NCBI GenBank assembly: GCA_028703645.1
Contig: JAQVML010000098.1
Span: 1-6,107 of the forward strand
Direction of reading: 5' to 3'
Source: Eubacteriales bacterium
GTDB lineage: Bacteria; Bacillota; Clostridia; Christensenellales; CAG-138
DNA length: 6,107 bases
Positions 1 to 6,107 of the stretch are shown here, in pieces (the first letter of the stretch is position 1; every line of letters starts with the position of its first letter). The translations under genes were made by a program, and so were the position numbers. The notes under the pieces are model-generated. The model was not told the origin of the DNA. It was given only the letters and a program-made list of their open reading frames with translations, and made no database searches.

Positions 1-7
1 CGTTTTT

Positions 8-17
8 ACTTGTTCAA
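8..17 (-). repeat. 10-base motif after the 260-aa gene stop, copy 2
   Basis: Same TTGAACAAGT as at 3377-3386, again 5 nt after a TAA. Here, with the preceding C, it forms CTTG-AA-CAAG, a minimal inverted repeat, too short to call a terminator and not followed by a U-tract within the window. Confidence 0.4.
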
Positions 18-22
18 GCGTT

Positions 23-805
23 TTACGGACTGCCGGGATATTTGCCCATCAAGCGAATGTAGCCGGATGTCCCGACCGAAGCCATCAACTCCGCGCGATA
101 TCTCGCGCCTTGCGCGGTGCTTCCTTCATAAACCACTCTGCGCTCTTCTCCGCTGAGCAGCGAGAGAAATGTTTCGCAGTTTTCAAACGACGTCTTGTTG
201 GGTCCGCTCCGGCCCGATCTGCCACCTCTTTTCTGATACTGCGAAAAGAGCGCAAGCGCGGCGGAATAGGCCTGATCATAGGCGCTCTGCCGCTGCTGTG
301 CGTTAAACTTTTCCGCTTCGAGCGCGCGGTCCTGCTCGCTGTCCACCCCGTCCAGCACATATTTTGACAGTGTCGAACCATAGTCTGCCTCCAGCGTGGC
401 AATGTCGCTTGCCTCCGCGTTTTGCTGGCGGTTCTTCACGTCGGTCACATATGTGCTCGCTCCCATGCCGCGCGCAATCGCGTCCGCGTCCAGATTTGCC
501 TTGTTCATGCGCGTCTGCTCCTGTCGGTTGATAATCGCCTGTTCATAGTTTGGGCGCAACCACGCGGCAACAGAGTCGCGGATCTCGTCCTCGCTCTTGG
601 CAGTATAGTCCGCCTCTTGCGGGGCAAATCGCGCGTACATTTCGTTGATGTAGTTGCTCAGCACGTCATCGTCGTTCTCGCTTGCTCCACTTCCGCCGCT
701 TCCGTAGGGATTTCCAAAGTCGAAACTCGGTTTGATCTTTATGTCACTCTTGTGTTGACCGATCAGAAGTGGCTGTGGAGGTCTTGGTCCATAGTGAAAT
801 GCCAT
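23..805 (-). CDS. Probable minor virion (tail or ejected internal) protein, family unassigned
   Basis: A 260-residue protein without signal peptide or membrane segment, last in the visible run and just after the nozzle and small coiled-coil genes. Podoviruses often encode ejected internal or minor tail proteins there, and this is the basis of the call. Segments in order: a proline-rich N-terminus (RPPQP, 8-12); a Gly/Ser linker (GNPYGSGGSGAS, 31-42); helix-rich acidic region 43-110 with DDDVLSNYINEMY; a segment with ARGMGASTYVTDVKNRQQNAE (111-131) that looks like a conserved core; a long helix 132-192 rich in Ala, Gln, Tyr and Lys; a basic Gly/Ser hinge (KRGGRSGRSGPNK, 192-204); and a C-terminal helical domain (205-260). 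AAAGGAG lies 5 nt upstream of the ATG. The linkers and helices suit an extended virion protein. I do not recognise a named family. Confidence 0.84.
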   Translation of the reverse strand: MAFHYGPRPPQPLLIGQHKSDIKIKPSFDFGNPYGSGGSGASENDDDVLSNYINEMYARFAPQEADYTAKSEDEIRDSVAAWLRPNYEQAIINRQEQTRMNKANLDADAIARGMGASTYVTDVKNRQQNAEASDIATLEADYGSTLSKYVLDGVDSEQDRALEAEKFNAQQRQSAYDQAYSAALALFSQYQKRGGRSGRSGPNKTSFENCETFLSLLSGEERRVVYEGSTAQGARYRAELMASVGTSGYIRLMGKYPGSP

Positions 806-826
806 TGTTACTCCTTTCTTTCCGCC

Positions 827-1015
827 TCACTCAGCCGCCGTCAGGTAATCTTCCAAGTCCAGCAGCTTTTGATACAGCGTCTCAAGATTTTGGTTGAGAT
901 TGCCTTCGTTTTGCGCAACAGCGATGTCAAAGTCCTCCTGAGAGGCGCTCTCGCTTGCTTTGCGGGAAAAGTATACCGGAAACAACGCCTGCATTCCCGT
1001 CTTCTCAAATGCCAT
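827..1015 (-). CDS. Small coiled-coil protein, function unassigned (start corrected to ATG at 1015)
   Basis: A 62-residue protein. The start is decided by the ribosome binding site: GGGAGGTGA (1021-1029) is an extended match to the anti-Shine-Dalgarno, and the ATG at 1015 sits 5 nt after it. A longer reading from the GTG at 1024 would start inside that site, so it is rejected. Residues 1-20 are mixed and aromatic (MAFEKTGMQALFPVYF). Residues 25-60 are acidic and helical, with Leu spacing suggesting a coiled coil (NLNQNLETLYQKLLDLEDYL). There is no signal peptide or membrane segment. It ends 21 nt before the 260-aa gene, and both products start with MAF. It could be a small tail or neck protein or a chaperone for the following protein; neither is shown by the sequence. 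Confidence 0.8.
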   Translation of the reverse strand: MAFEKTGMQALFPVYFSRKASESASQEDFDIAVAQNEGNLNQNLETLYQKLLDLEDYLTAAE

Positions 1016-1020
1016 CGTTT

Positions 1021-1029
1021 TCACCTCCC
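1021..1029 (-). promoter_or_regulatory. Ribosome binding site that decides the start of the 62-aa gene
   Basis: GGGAGGTGA is an extended match to the 3' end of 16S rRNA. It lies 5 nt before the ATG at 1015 (8 nt measured from the GGAGG core). An alternative GTG start (1022-1024) lies inside this site and is therefore not the real start. Confidence 0.85.
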
Positions 1030-1033
1030 GTTT

Positions 1034-2467
1034 TTACAGCACACGCCGCTGCATGTCCATGATGAGTTCAACGCCGCCGTCAATCGTAAAGTGCGAGCCG
1101 TTGACGTTTCGAAACACGAGCTGAAACGCTCTGCCTTCGCCTGTTAAACCCAACTCCAGAATGCGTTCGCTTCCACCCGGCATCAGCCGCTCGTTATAGA
1201 CCGTGCCGCTTTCCGTCACCGCCTCGACCGAAAGGATGCCGCCGCTGCCGCGCAGATAGAGTTCCTCCAGCCGTTTCCCAACGGCCTTACTGTCCAGATC
1301 GGTCATCGGCGTCTTCCAATAGGCGTCGATGCGAACCCCGTCATAGGTCTCCCCTTCTTCAAAGCGGCAGACAAAGCCGTTTCCATCGACGAGATAAAGC
1401 GTGCCTCCCGCGGCAAAGAATCCGTTCGCCGTGAACCCGCGTCGCAGCATATAGGTGCCGCGCGCAAGGTCATAGATCAATATGGCGTCGTTGGCTCCTT
1501 CGCCTTGCGCCTCGTGAATCGTAAAATAGAGGCGGTCGCTGCTCGCTGTTGCGATGCAGGCGATCAGATTTGTTCTTTCAAGCAGCACCCGAACCTTATC
1601 CGCGTCCGCTTTGCGCTGTACGGTCTGCCCGTCAAAGTAATACATGCCGCCCGCCGTGAGGAAATAGAGCACGTCGCCCGCGCGCACGCAGGCCGTGTGA
1701 ACGGGCTGTTGCATGGTTCCGTTGACCGGTTGAATGCGAAAGTTTCCCGGTCGGTCGCCCAGCAGACGATAGAGCGAATCACGTTTGAAGATCAGCAGCT
1801 GGTTACTCAGCGCAAAAAGCCCCGTGATTGGGTCGGAATCGGTTCCGACGTCTACAAACCCGCCGCCAACGTTTTCGCTCTCCTGCGCGCTTGCCCAGCT
1901 TTCGAGCGAGCGCGTGTCGCCCGGTGCCTGGCTGTAATACAGCCTGCCGGGGTTTCCCGCGTCGCCCGCCGCAAAGAGCCGCGAATAGTAGAGCTCCACA
2001 TAGTTTACCGCAATGTTGGAGAGTCCCTCCTCGCTGCCAAATGCCTCCGCGGCTTCGCTCACACCATCCCATTTTGCCATGCGCGCCGCAGCGCTCGCGA
2101 TGAGCAAATATTCGGTGCTGGCGATCTTGACGGGTAAAAAATCGTATTGCGCGGCTGTCGCCTCCGCGCCGAAGTCGTAGATGCTTCTCCACTCGTTCGT
2201 CACCTCGTCTAGTACATAGACTTGACTTGCGGTCGTGACGATCAGCTTTCGTTCCTCCGCGCGCCGCCAAACATAGAGCCGCTTGATCAAACTTGCCGAA
2301 GGAAACGAGATGTCGCTCTCGCGTACATATCCTTTCGCAACGCTGAGTCTCCCGCCTTGCGTATCCATGTTGCAAGCGTCGGGGCTTTCCCCGTCGTTCT
2401 GGCGGTTTTCGGTTACGTTTTGTGCAATTCCGTAAAATACCGGAATACGATATTGCCGCAGCGCCAT
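1034..2467 (-). CDS. Probable tail nozzle / tail tubular protein B-like beta-propeller protein
   Basis: A 477-residue protein dominated by short repeated beta strands. It resembles podovirus nozzle proteins (T7 gp12 and P22 gp10 type), which form a ring below the adaptor and continue the DNA channel. Blade-like strands include RLYVWRRAEERKLIVTTASQVYVLDE (63-88), RLFAAGDAGNPGRLYYSQAPGD (163-184), ITGLFALSNQLLIFKRDSLYRLLG (214-237), VRAGDVLYFLTAGGMYYFDG (261-280), DRLYFTI with ILIYDLARGTYMLR (311-342), and GGTLYLVDGNGFVCRFEEG (354-372). The run 'RLYYSQAPGD' followed by Ser/Trp and then a 'LLIFKRDSLYRL' strand is a pattern I associate with this family. The C-terminal part (385-477) forms a separate beta domain with KTPMTDLDSKAVGKRLEEL. 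No enzymatic motif is visible. The ATG lies 7 nt after AGGGGG. It follows the adaptor by 15 nt. Confidence 0.78.
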   Translation of the reverse strand: MALRQYRIPVFYGIAQNVTENRQNDGESPDACNMDTQGGRLSVAKGYVRESDISFPSASLIKRLYVWRRAEERKLIVTTASQVYVLDEVTNEWRSIYDFGAEATAAQYDFLPVKIASTEYLLIASAAARMAKWDGVSEAAEAFGSEEGLSNIAVNYVELYYSRLFAAGDAGNPGRLYYSQAPGDTRSLESWASAQESENVGGGFVDVGTDSDPITGLFALSNQLLIFKRDSLYRLLGDRPGNFRIQPVNGTMQQPVHTACVRAGDVLYFLTAGGMYYFDGQTVQRKADADKVRVLLERTNLIACIATASSDRLYFTIHEAQGEGANDAILIYDLARGTYMLRRGFTANGFFAAGGTLYLVDGNGFVCRFEEGETYDGVRIDAYWKTPMTDLDSKAVGKRLEELYLRGSGGILSVEAVTESGTVYNERLMPGGSERILELGLTGEGRAFQLVFRNVNGSHFTIDGGVELIMDMQRRVL

Positions 2468-2482
2468 GCGGATTCCCCCTTT

Positions 2483-3025
2483 CTAGCGGTTTTCAATCGC
2501 ATATGCGTCTAGCTCGCCGCGGTGTGCGCGCATCATGCGCTTTGCCGCGTTGTAGAGTTCAAAGCAGGCACGCGCGGAGGCAATGCTGCTTGCATCACCG
2601 CTGGCCCGCTCTCTGCCTACCGCATAGCCGATCATCGCGCCGTGACACCATTCCGGCAACTCCGGCACATCGGTGTCCACCTTGAGCGCTGTCGGCATAT
2701 AGCGGTAGGTCACGAGTAACTCTCCGTCCGAAACGGCAGGCACACGCAAAAGCTCGGTTCCTGCCCCGTAATAAAACGGCAGCCGCGTGCCCGCGCGAGA
2801 GAGTGCAATCACCTTGACCACGCTCCGCGGCAGCTTCTTCAAATCGAGTACGCCGCTTGTCAGTGTCAGCGTGTCGCTCCGCCGGGGTTGCAGCTCGCTG
2901 GTGAGGTCGATCATCGCGTCGTTGAGGTATCTCGTGAGTTTGTCGCGCCAGCTCTCGAGGGTCTGTGCGTCTGTGCCGCGGTCGAGCTGCAACAGCGCAC
3001 CCGTGAGCAATTCTTTGAGCGTCAT
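2483..3025 (-). CDS. Probable head-tail adaptor (connector) protein
   Basis: A 180-residue protein with the arrangement of podovirus and siphovirus adaptors that form a ring under the portal. Helices lie at about 1-45 (ELLTGALLQL, then WRDKLTRYLNDAMIDLTSEL). A beta-rich middle follows at about 51-110 (DTLTLTSGVLDLKKLPRSVVKVIAL, then GELLVTYRYMP). The C-terminal helix pair at about 120-165 includes ELPEWCHGAMIGYAVGRERASGD. The combination of YRYMP, a P.LPE segment and an alpha-helical GYA.GRE stretch is characteristic of adaptor proteins. Its place between capsid and nozzle genes fits. The start follows AGGAGG by 9 nt. A second, out-of-frame ATG lies 4 nt earlier (3029) but leads only to a low-complexity Arg-rich frame. 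The stop is TAG. Family is inferred from fold pattern and order. Confidence 0.75.
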   Translation of the reverse strand: MTLKELLTGALLQLDRGTDAQTLESWRDKLTRYLNDAMIDLTSELQPRRSDTLTLTSGVLDLKKLPRSVVKVIALSRAGTRLPFYYGAGTELLRVPAVSDGELLVTYRYMPTALKVDTDVPELPEWCHGAMIGYAVGRERASGDASSIASARACFELYNAAKRMMRAHRGELDAYAIENR

Positions 3026-3034
3026 ACATGTTGC

Positions 3035-3040
3035 CCTCCT
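3035..3040 (-). promoter_or_regulatory. Ribosome binding site of the adaptor gene, facing two ATGs
   Basis: AGGAGG lies directly after the stop of the 92-aa gene. It is 9 nt before the adaptor ATG (3025) and 5 nt before another ATG (3029) in a different frame, so the two starts form ATGTATG. The downstream ATG is chosen because only its frame gives an adaptor-like protein. Confidence 0.75.
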
Positions 3041-3319
3041 TTACGAAACCTTCTTACCACCGCTTTTGCGGTAGGCGCGAACATGCGCTTCGCTTTCATA
3101 GCGCACCTGCGCGCTCTGCGCAATCAGCGTGGCGAGGCTTTGGGGAATCTCCACCGGTTCGCCGGTGCGAATGCGAAAGAAATGCCCGTTGATGCCGCCT
3201 TCCCAGTGGTTTTCTCCACTCTCCGGCTGGATGGTGATGGTCACCTTGTCCTCTTTTGCGAGGGCTTTGCCGGTCTCGGTTGCGATGCCGTCAATCTGCG
3301 CTTCCGTCATGTACTGCAT
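3041..3319 (-). CDS. Conserved-looking small virion-module protein, function unassigned
   Basis: A 92-residue soluble protein. The N-terminal 25 residues are helical (MQYMTEAQIDGIATETGKAL). A beta-rich core follows (KVTITIQPESGENHWEGGINGHFFRIRTGEPVEIPQSLATLI, about residues 25-66), then a short helix and a basic tail ending YRKSGGKKVS. The core has the form beta strand, Gly-rich turn, strand, then G.PVEIP and a helix; many small phage proteins that place a ligand-like loop next to a structural ring look like this, but I cannot name the family. AGGAGG 8 nt upstream decides Met1 over Met4. Its position directly after the capsid gene suggests a capsid-associated protein such as a decoration or head-completion protein. 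That is inference from position only. Confidence 0.85.
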   Translation of the reverse strand: MQYMTEAQIDGIATETGKALAKEDKVTITIQPESGENHWEGGINGHFFRIRTGEPVEIPQSLATLIAQSAQVRYESEAHVRAYRKSGGKKVS

Positions 3320-3354
3320 GGTTCTTTCCTCCTAGTTTTTATTTTGGTGTATTG

Positions 3355-3376
3355 GGGAGAGCGTTTCCGCCCTCCC
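3355..3376 (-). other. RNA hairpin in the gap after the capsid gene (9-bp stem, GAAA loop)
   Basis: Read on the minus strand, the arms GGGAGGGCG (3368-3376) and CGCTCTCCC (3355-3363) pair over 9 positions, with one G-U wobble, and enclose a four-base GAAA loop (3364-3367), a GNRA tetraloop. It starts 15 nt after the capsid stop, which ends at 3392. What follows is A-rich, not U-rich, so it is not a textbook intrinsic terminator in either direction. It may stabilise the 3' end of the capsid mRNA or reduce expression of the downstream genes relative to the capsid; both are inferences. It does not cover the ribosome binding site of the 92-aa gene. Confidence 0.65.
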
Positions 3377-3386
3377 ACTTGTTCAA
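3377..3386 (-). repeat. 10-base motif after the capsid stop, copy 1
   Basis: TTGAACAAGT occurs exactly 5 nt after the capsid TAA and again exactly 5 nt after the TAA of the 260-aa gene at 8-17. Exact 10-base matches are expected by chance in a window this size; the identical position relative to both stops is what makes it worth noting. Confidence 0.4.
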
Positions 3387-3391
3387 ACTGC

Positions 3392-4603
<1,212 letters not shown>

Positions 4604-4613
4604 GTTGTTTTTT

Positions 4614-4619
4614 CCTCCT
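4614..4619 (-). promoter_or_regulatory. Ribosome binding site of the major capsid gene
   Basis: A full AGGAGG lies 10 nt before the capsid ATG at 4603, with an A-rich spacer that should leave the start unstructured. It fits high expression of the shell subunit. Confidence 0.85.
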
Positions 4620-4624
4620 GTTGT

Positions 4625-5068
4625 TTACAGTCTGGTCTTGCCGCCATCGCGGGCGGTCTTCTTCATCTGCTGCATGAGCGAGCGAAATGCTTCGGTGCTC
4701 ATGCCCCGGTAGTTGGTCGCGGCCGGTGCCGCGCTGCCGCCGCGCGTGCTCTTGGGCAGTTGGCCGCGTTCGCGGACACGGGCGCTCACGCGCTCCATGG
4801 CGTTGTTTTCGGCCTCCTCCGCGCGCTGTTCCGCGGCGTAGATGCGAATGCCTGCCTCCGCGCCGTATTCGTGCATCAGTTCGGTAAGTTCGGGGTCTTT
4901 CGCAGCGGCTTCGAGGTCAAATCCATCGGGCAGTTTGCCCTGCTGTACCAGTGCCGAAATCTCGTCCACCAGCGCCTCAAACTCCGGGTCGTTCTGCGCC
5001 GCGTTCTTTCCCGGCGCGGTGTTTGCGTCCTGAAGACGCTGTTGCATCGTGTTCTTCATGGGTTTCAT
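4625..5068 (-). CDS. Probable capsid scaffolding protein
   Basis: A 147-residue, highly charged, almost entirely helical protein with no membrane segment, lying exactly between portal and capsid genes, where podoviruses encode the internal scaffold. Residues 28-105 are acidic and helix-forming (for example FEALVDEISALVQQ, then AAEQRAEEAENNAMERV). A Gly/Ser/Ala/Pro linker follows at about 107-118. The C-terminus is a short basic helix and tail (SLMQQMKKTARDGGKTRL), a usual way for scaffolds to bind the inner capsid surface. The start overlaps the portal stop as ATGA and has AGGGAGG 5 nt upstream, so translation is probably coupled to the portal. Met4 and Met8 are alternative starts but are worse placed relative to the ribosome binding site. 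Function is inferred from position and composition; there is no protease motif. A minor capsid protein is the main alternative. Confidence 0.75.
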   Translation of the reverse strand: MKPMKNTMQQRLQDANTAPGKNAAQNDPEFEALVDEISALVQQGKLPDGFDLEAAAKDPELTELMHEYGAEAGIRIYAAEQRAEEAENNAMERVSARVRERGQLPKSTRGGSAAPAATNYRGMSTEAFRSLMQQMKKTARDGGKTRL

Positions 5069-6107
5069 GCGTTCCTCCCTGCTCTTCCCGTCATCTGCGG
5101 AAGAGTCTGTTGTTGTTTTGCGAGCGCTTCCGCCTTCTCGCTCTGTTCCTTAAGCTGTTTGAGCAGCTGCTCCTTGCCCTCGAACACCATGAGTTCCACG
5201 GCCTGCGCGGGTGTCATGATGCCGCTTTGCAACATTCTCAGCGCCAGCTCGTTCTGGCTCATCGCGGAGTATTTCGTCTCCTGCTGTGCCTTGACCGAAA
5301 TGTAGAATTCAATCGGCAGCGCCACGTTGCCCGGCGCTTTCTTCACCAGCATCGCGCTTTCAAACGTGCGTTCCTTCGTTTCTCCATTGATCGTCACGTT
5401 CACGCGGCGGGTAAAGAAGTTGAATTCGCGTTCCACCTCGATTTCGAGTCGTACCGCATCCCGAAAGCTCTCATGTAAGAGCCTTGCCATCATCCGCGCA
5501 CGCTTGTTGCTCATCTCCTGCATGGCGGCGATGGCGCTGGCCGCGGTCACGCCGCCTGCCGTTGTGCCACGGGAGAAATCGTTGGCTCCGCTCTCCTGCT
5601 TGATGCTCTCGCGAATGCTGTCGATGTAGCCGATGATGTAGGCGGGCAGCGGCGGTGTGGAAAACCATGTCACGCCGTTGAGGCTCTCTCCTCGGTGTAC
5701 CTCGCGGCTCCAGTCGCGCAGGTCTTCCGTGTCAAAGCCGGAGGCTTCGGTGACGAGCAGCTTGTTGTGACTCGCCATCAGCGCGTTTTTGAGCACGATC
5801 TGGTCAAGCTTGTCCGCGTAACGCTGCTGCGTTTCAAACATGTCCACGAGGCCGAGACCGAGGCAGGAACCCTTTCGCACAAACATCGGCGTGATCAGAA
5901 ACGGATACATCCCGTGATCAAACAAGCCGTCGGGTTTCGTGTCCCTGCTGTCACTGAGCACGTGGTTTCCCGCAATCTGCGCCATGTGTACGCTGGAGCG
6001 TTCCGTCTCCGCGTCAAATTCCCGCCACCAGTATTCCAGAAAGAGCATAGCTCCGTTCCGGTCGCCGTGGAGAATGCCGTCGTCTACCGCATCCGGTGTT
6101 CCAAACG
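5065..6107 (-). CDS. Phage portal protein, podovirus type (C-terminal part, 5' end cut by window edge)
   Basis: This is the dodecameric ring protein of one capsid vertex, through which DNA is packaged and ejected. The reading frame stays open from the ATG at 6048 to the right edge, adding 19 residues (FGTPDAVDDGILHGDRNGA) before it. That ATG is therefore internal, and the visible 346 residues are the C-terminal part of a larger protein. Features support a portal: a W/aromatic-rich stretch (EYWWREFD), a conserved-looking segment GANDFSRG followed by a Gly/Thr/Ala-rich stretch (about 5530-5589) leading into a long helix rich in Arg and Met, a beta-rich stretch (RRVNVTINGE), and a charged C-terminal coiled coil (about 5100-5205) rich in Lys, Glu, Gln and Leu. 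The helix after the Gly-rich segment is typical of P22/SU10-like portals. The stop TGA overlaps the next gene's ATG. The portal assignment is from recognition of the pattern; the exact subfamily is not resolved. Confidence 0.88.
   Translation of the reverse strand, partial: FGTPDAVDDGILHGDRNGAMLFLEYWWREFDAETERSSVHMAQIAGNHVLSDSRDTKPDGLFDHGMYPFLITPMFVRKGSCLGLGLVDMFETQQRYADKLDQIVLKNALMASHNKLLVTEASGFDTEDLRDWSREVHRGESLNGVTWFSTPPLPAYIIGYIDSIRESIKQESGANDFSRGTTAGGVTAASAIAAMQEMSNKRARMMARLLHESFRDAVRLEIEVEREFNFFTRRVNVTINGETKERTFESAMLVKKAPGNVALPIEFYISVKAQQETKYSAMSQNELALRMLQSGIMTPAQAVELMVFEGKEQLLKQLKEQSEKAEALAKQQQTLPQMTGRAGRNA
5074..5080 (-). promoter_or_regulatory. Ribosome binding site of the scaffold gene, inside the portal gene
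   Basis: AGGGAGG lies 5 nt before the scaffold ATG (5068) and within the last codons of the portal gene. With the ATGA overlap of start and portal stop, this supports translational coupling of the two genes. Confidence 0.8.

Noticed and set aside
1803..2375. A 190-codon minus-strand frame inside the nozzle gene.
   Set aside because: Arg/Gly/Cys-rich low-complexity product in a shifted frame of a well-supported gene.
2595..3029. A 144-codon minus-strand frame starting at the first ATG of ATGTATG.
   Set aside because: Arg-rich product without structure-like pattern, whereas the overlapping frame gives an adaptor-like protein. Kept only as a possible start competition.
3355..3376. Intrinsic transcription terminator after the capsid gene.
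   Set aside because: The stem is good, but no U-tract follows it on either strand. Annotated as a hairpin of unknown role instead.
3358..3386. A promoter for the 92-aa gene, using TTGAAC (3381-3386) as a -35 box.
   Set aside because: At 17 nt spacing the -10 position falls in the G+C-rich hairpin stem and has no TATAAT-like sequence.
4604..4613. An A-rich run before the capsid ATG that contains a heptamer like a frameshift slippery site (A AAA AAC).
   Set aside because: It lies in the untranslated spacer between ribosome binding site and start, so no ribosome decodes it as a slip site.

Overview
This window is part of the virion-structure module of a short-tailed (podovirus-type) tailed phage or prophage. 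Eight genes lie head to tail on the minus strand and fill almost the whole window. In transcription order (right to left) they are: portal (C-terminal part, cut by the right edge), scaffold-like protein, N4-gp56-type major capsid protein, a 92-aa small protein, a head-tail adaptor, a beta-propeller tail nozzle-type protein, a 62-aa coiled-coil protein, and a 260-aa probable minor virion protein. The order portal, scaffold, capsid, adaptor, nozzle is the classical head and neck order of podoviruses. No tail-tube, tail-sheath or tape-measure gene interrupts it, although genes beyond the left edge cannot be seen.

The host is probably a fairly G+C-rich Firmicute, perhaps a gut clostridium of the Oscillospiraceae type. 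Almost every gene has a strong AGGAGG-like ribosome binding site at 5-10 nt, and the Leu and Ser codons favour C/G endings. The capsid protein resembles the N4-gp56-type capsids common in clostridial phages and prophages. This is inference from recognition and not a database result. No integrase, attachment site, repressor, lysis gene or tRNA is visible, so prophage and lytic phage cannot be told apart.

Layout: 5065-6107 portal; 4625-5068 scaffold, overlapping the portal stop as ATGA; 3392-4603 capsid; 3320-3391 the only sizeable gap, which holds a 9-bp hairpin with a GAAA loop but no U-tract; 3041-3319 small protein; 2483-3025 adaptor; 1034-2467 nozzle; 827-1015 small coiled-coil protein, whose start is corrected from a GTG that lies inside the ribosome binding site; 23-805 minor virion protein; 1-22 downstream spacer. 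Gaps are short (15-21 nt apart from the 72-nt one) and no internal promoter is convincing, so the genes are probably one late operon transcribed leftward.

How they work together: the scaffold and portal nucleate assembly of the capsid shell. After packaging and scaffold exit, the adaptor ring binds under the portal and the propeller protein extends it as the tail nozzle. The last two genes probably supply minor tail or ejected internal proteins.

I found no clearly new biological system. The points most worth a second look are an apparent inserted beta-rich domain in the capsid protein, the post-capsid hairpin, seven consecutive genes in one reading frame with every gap a multiple of three, and the unassigned 62-, 92- and 260-aa proteins.
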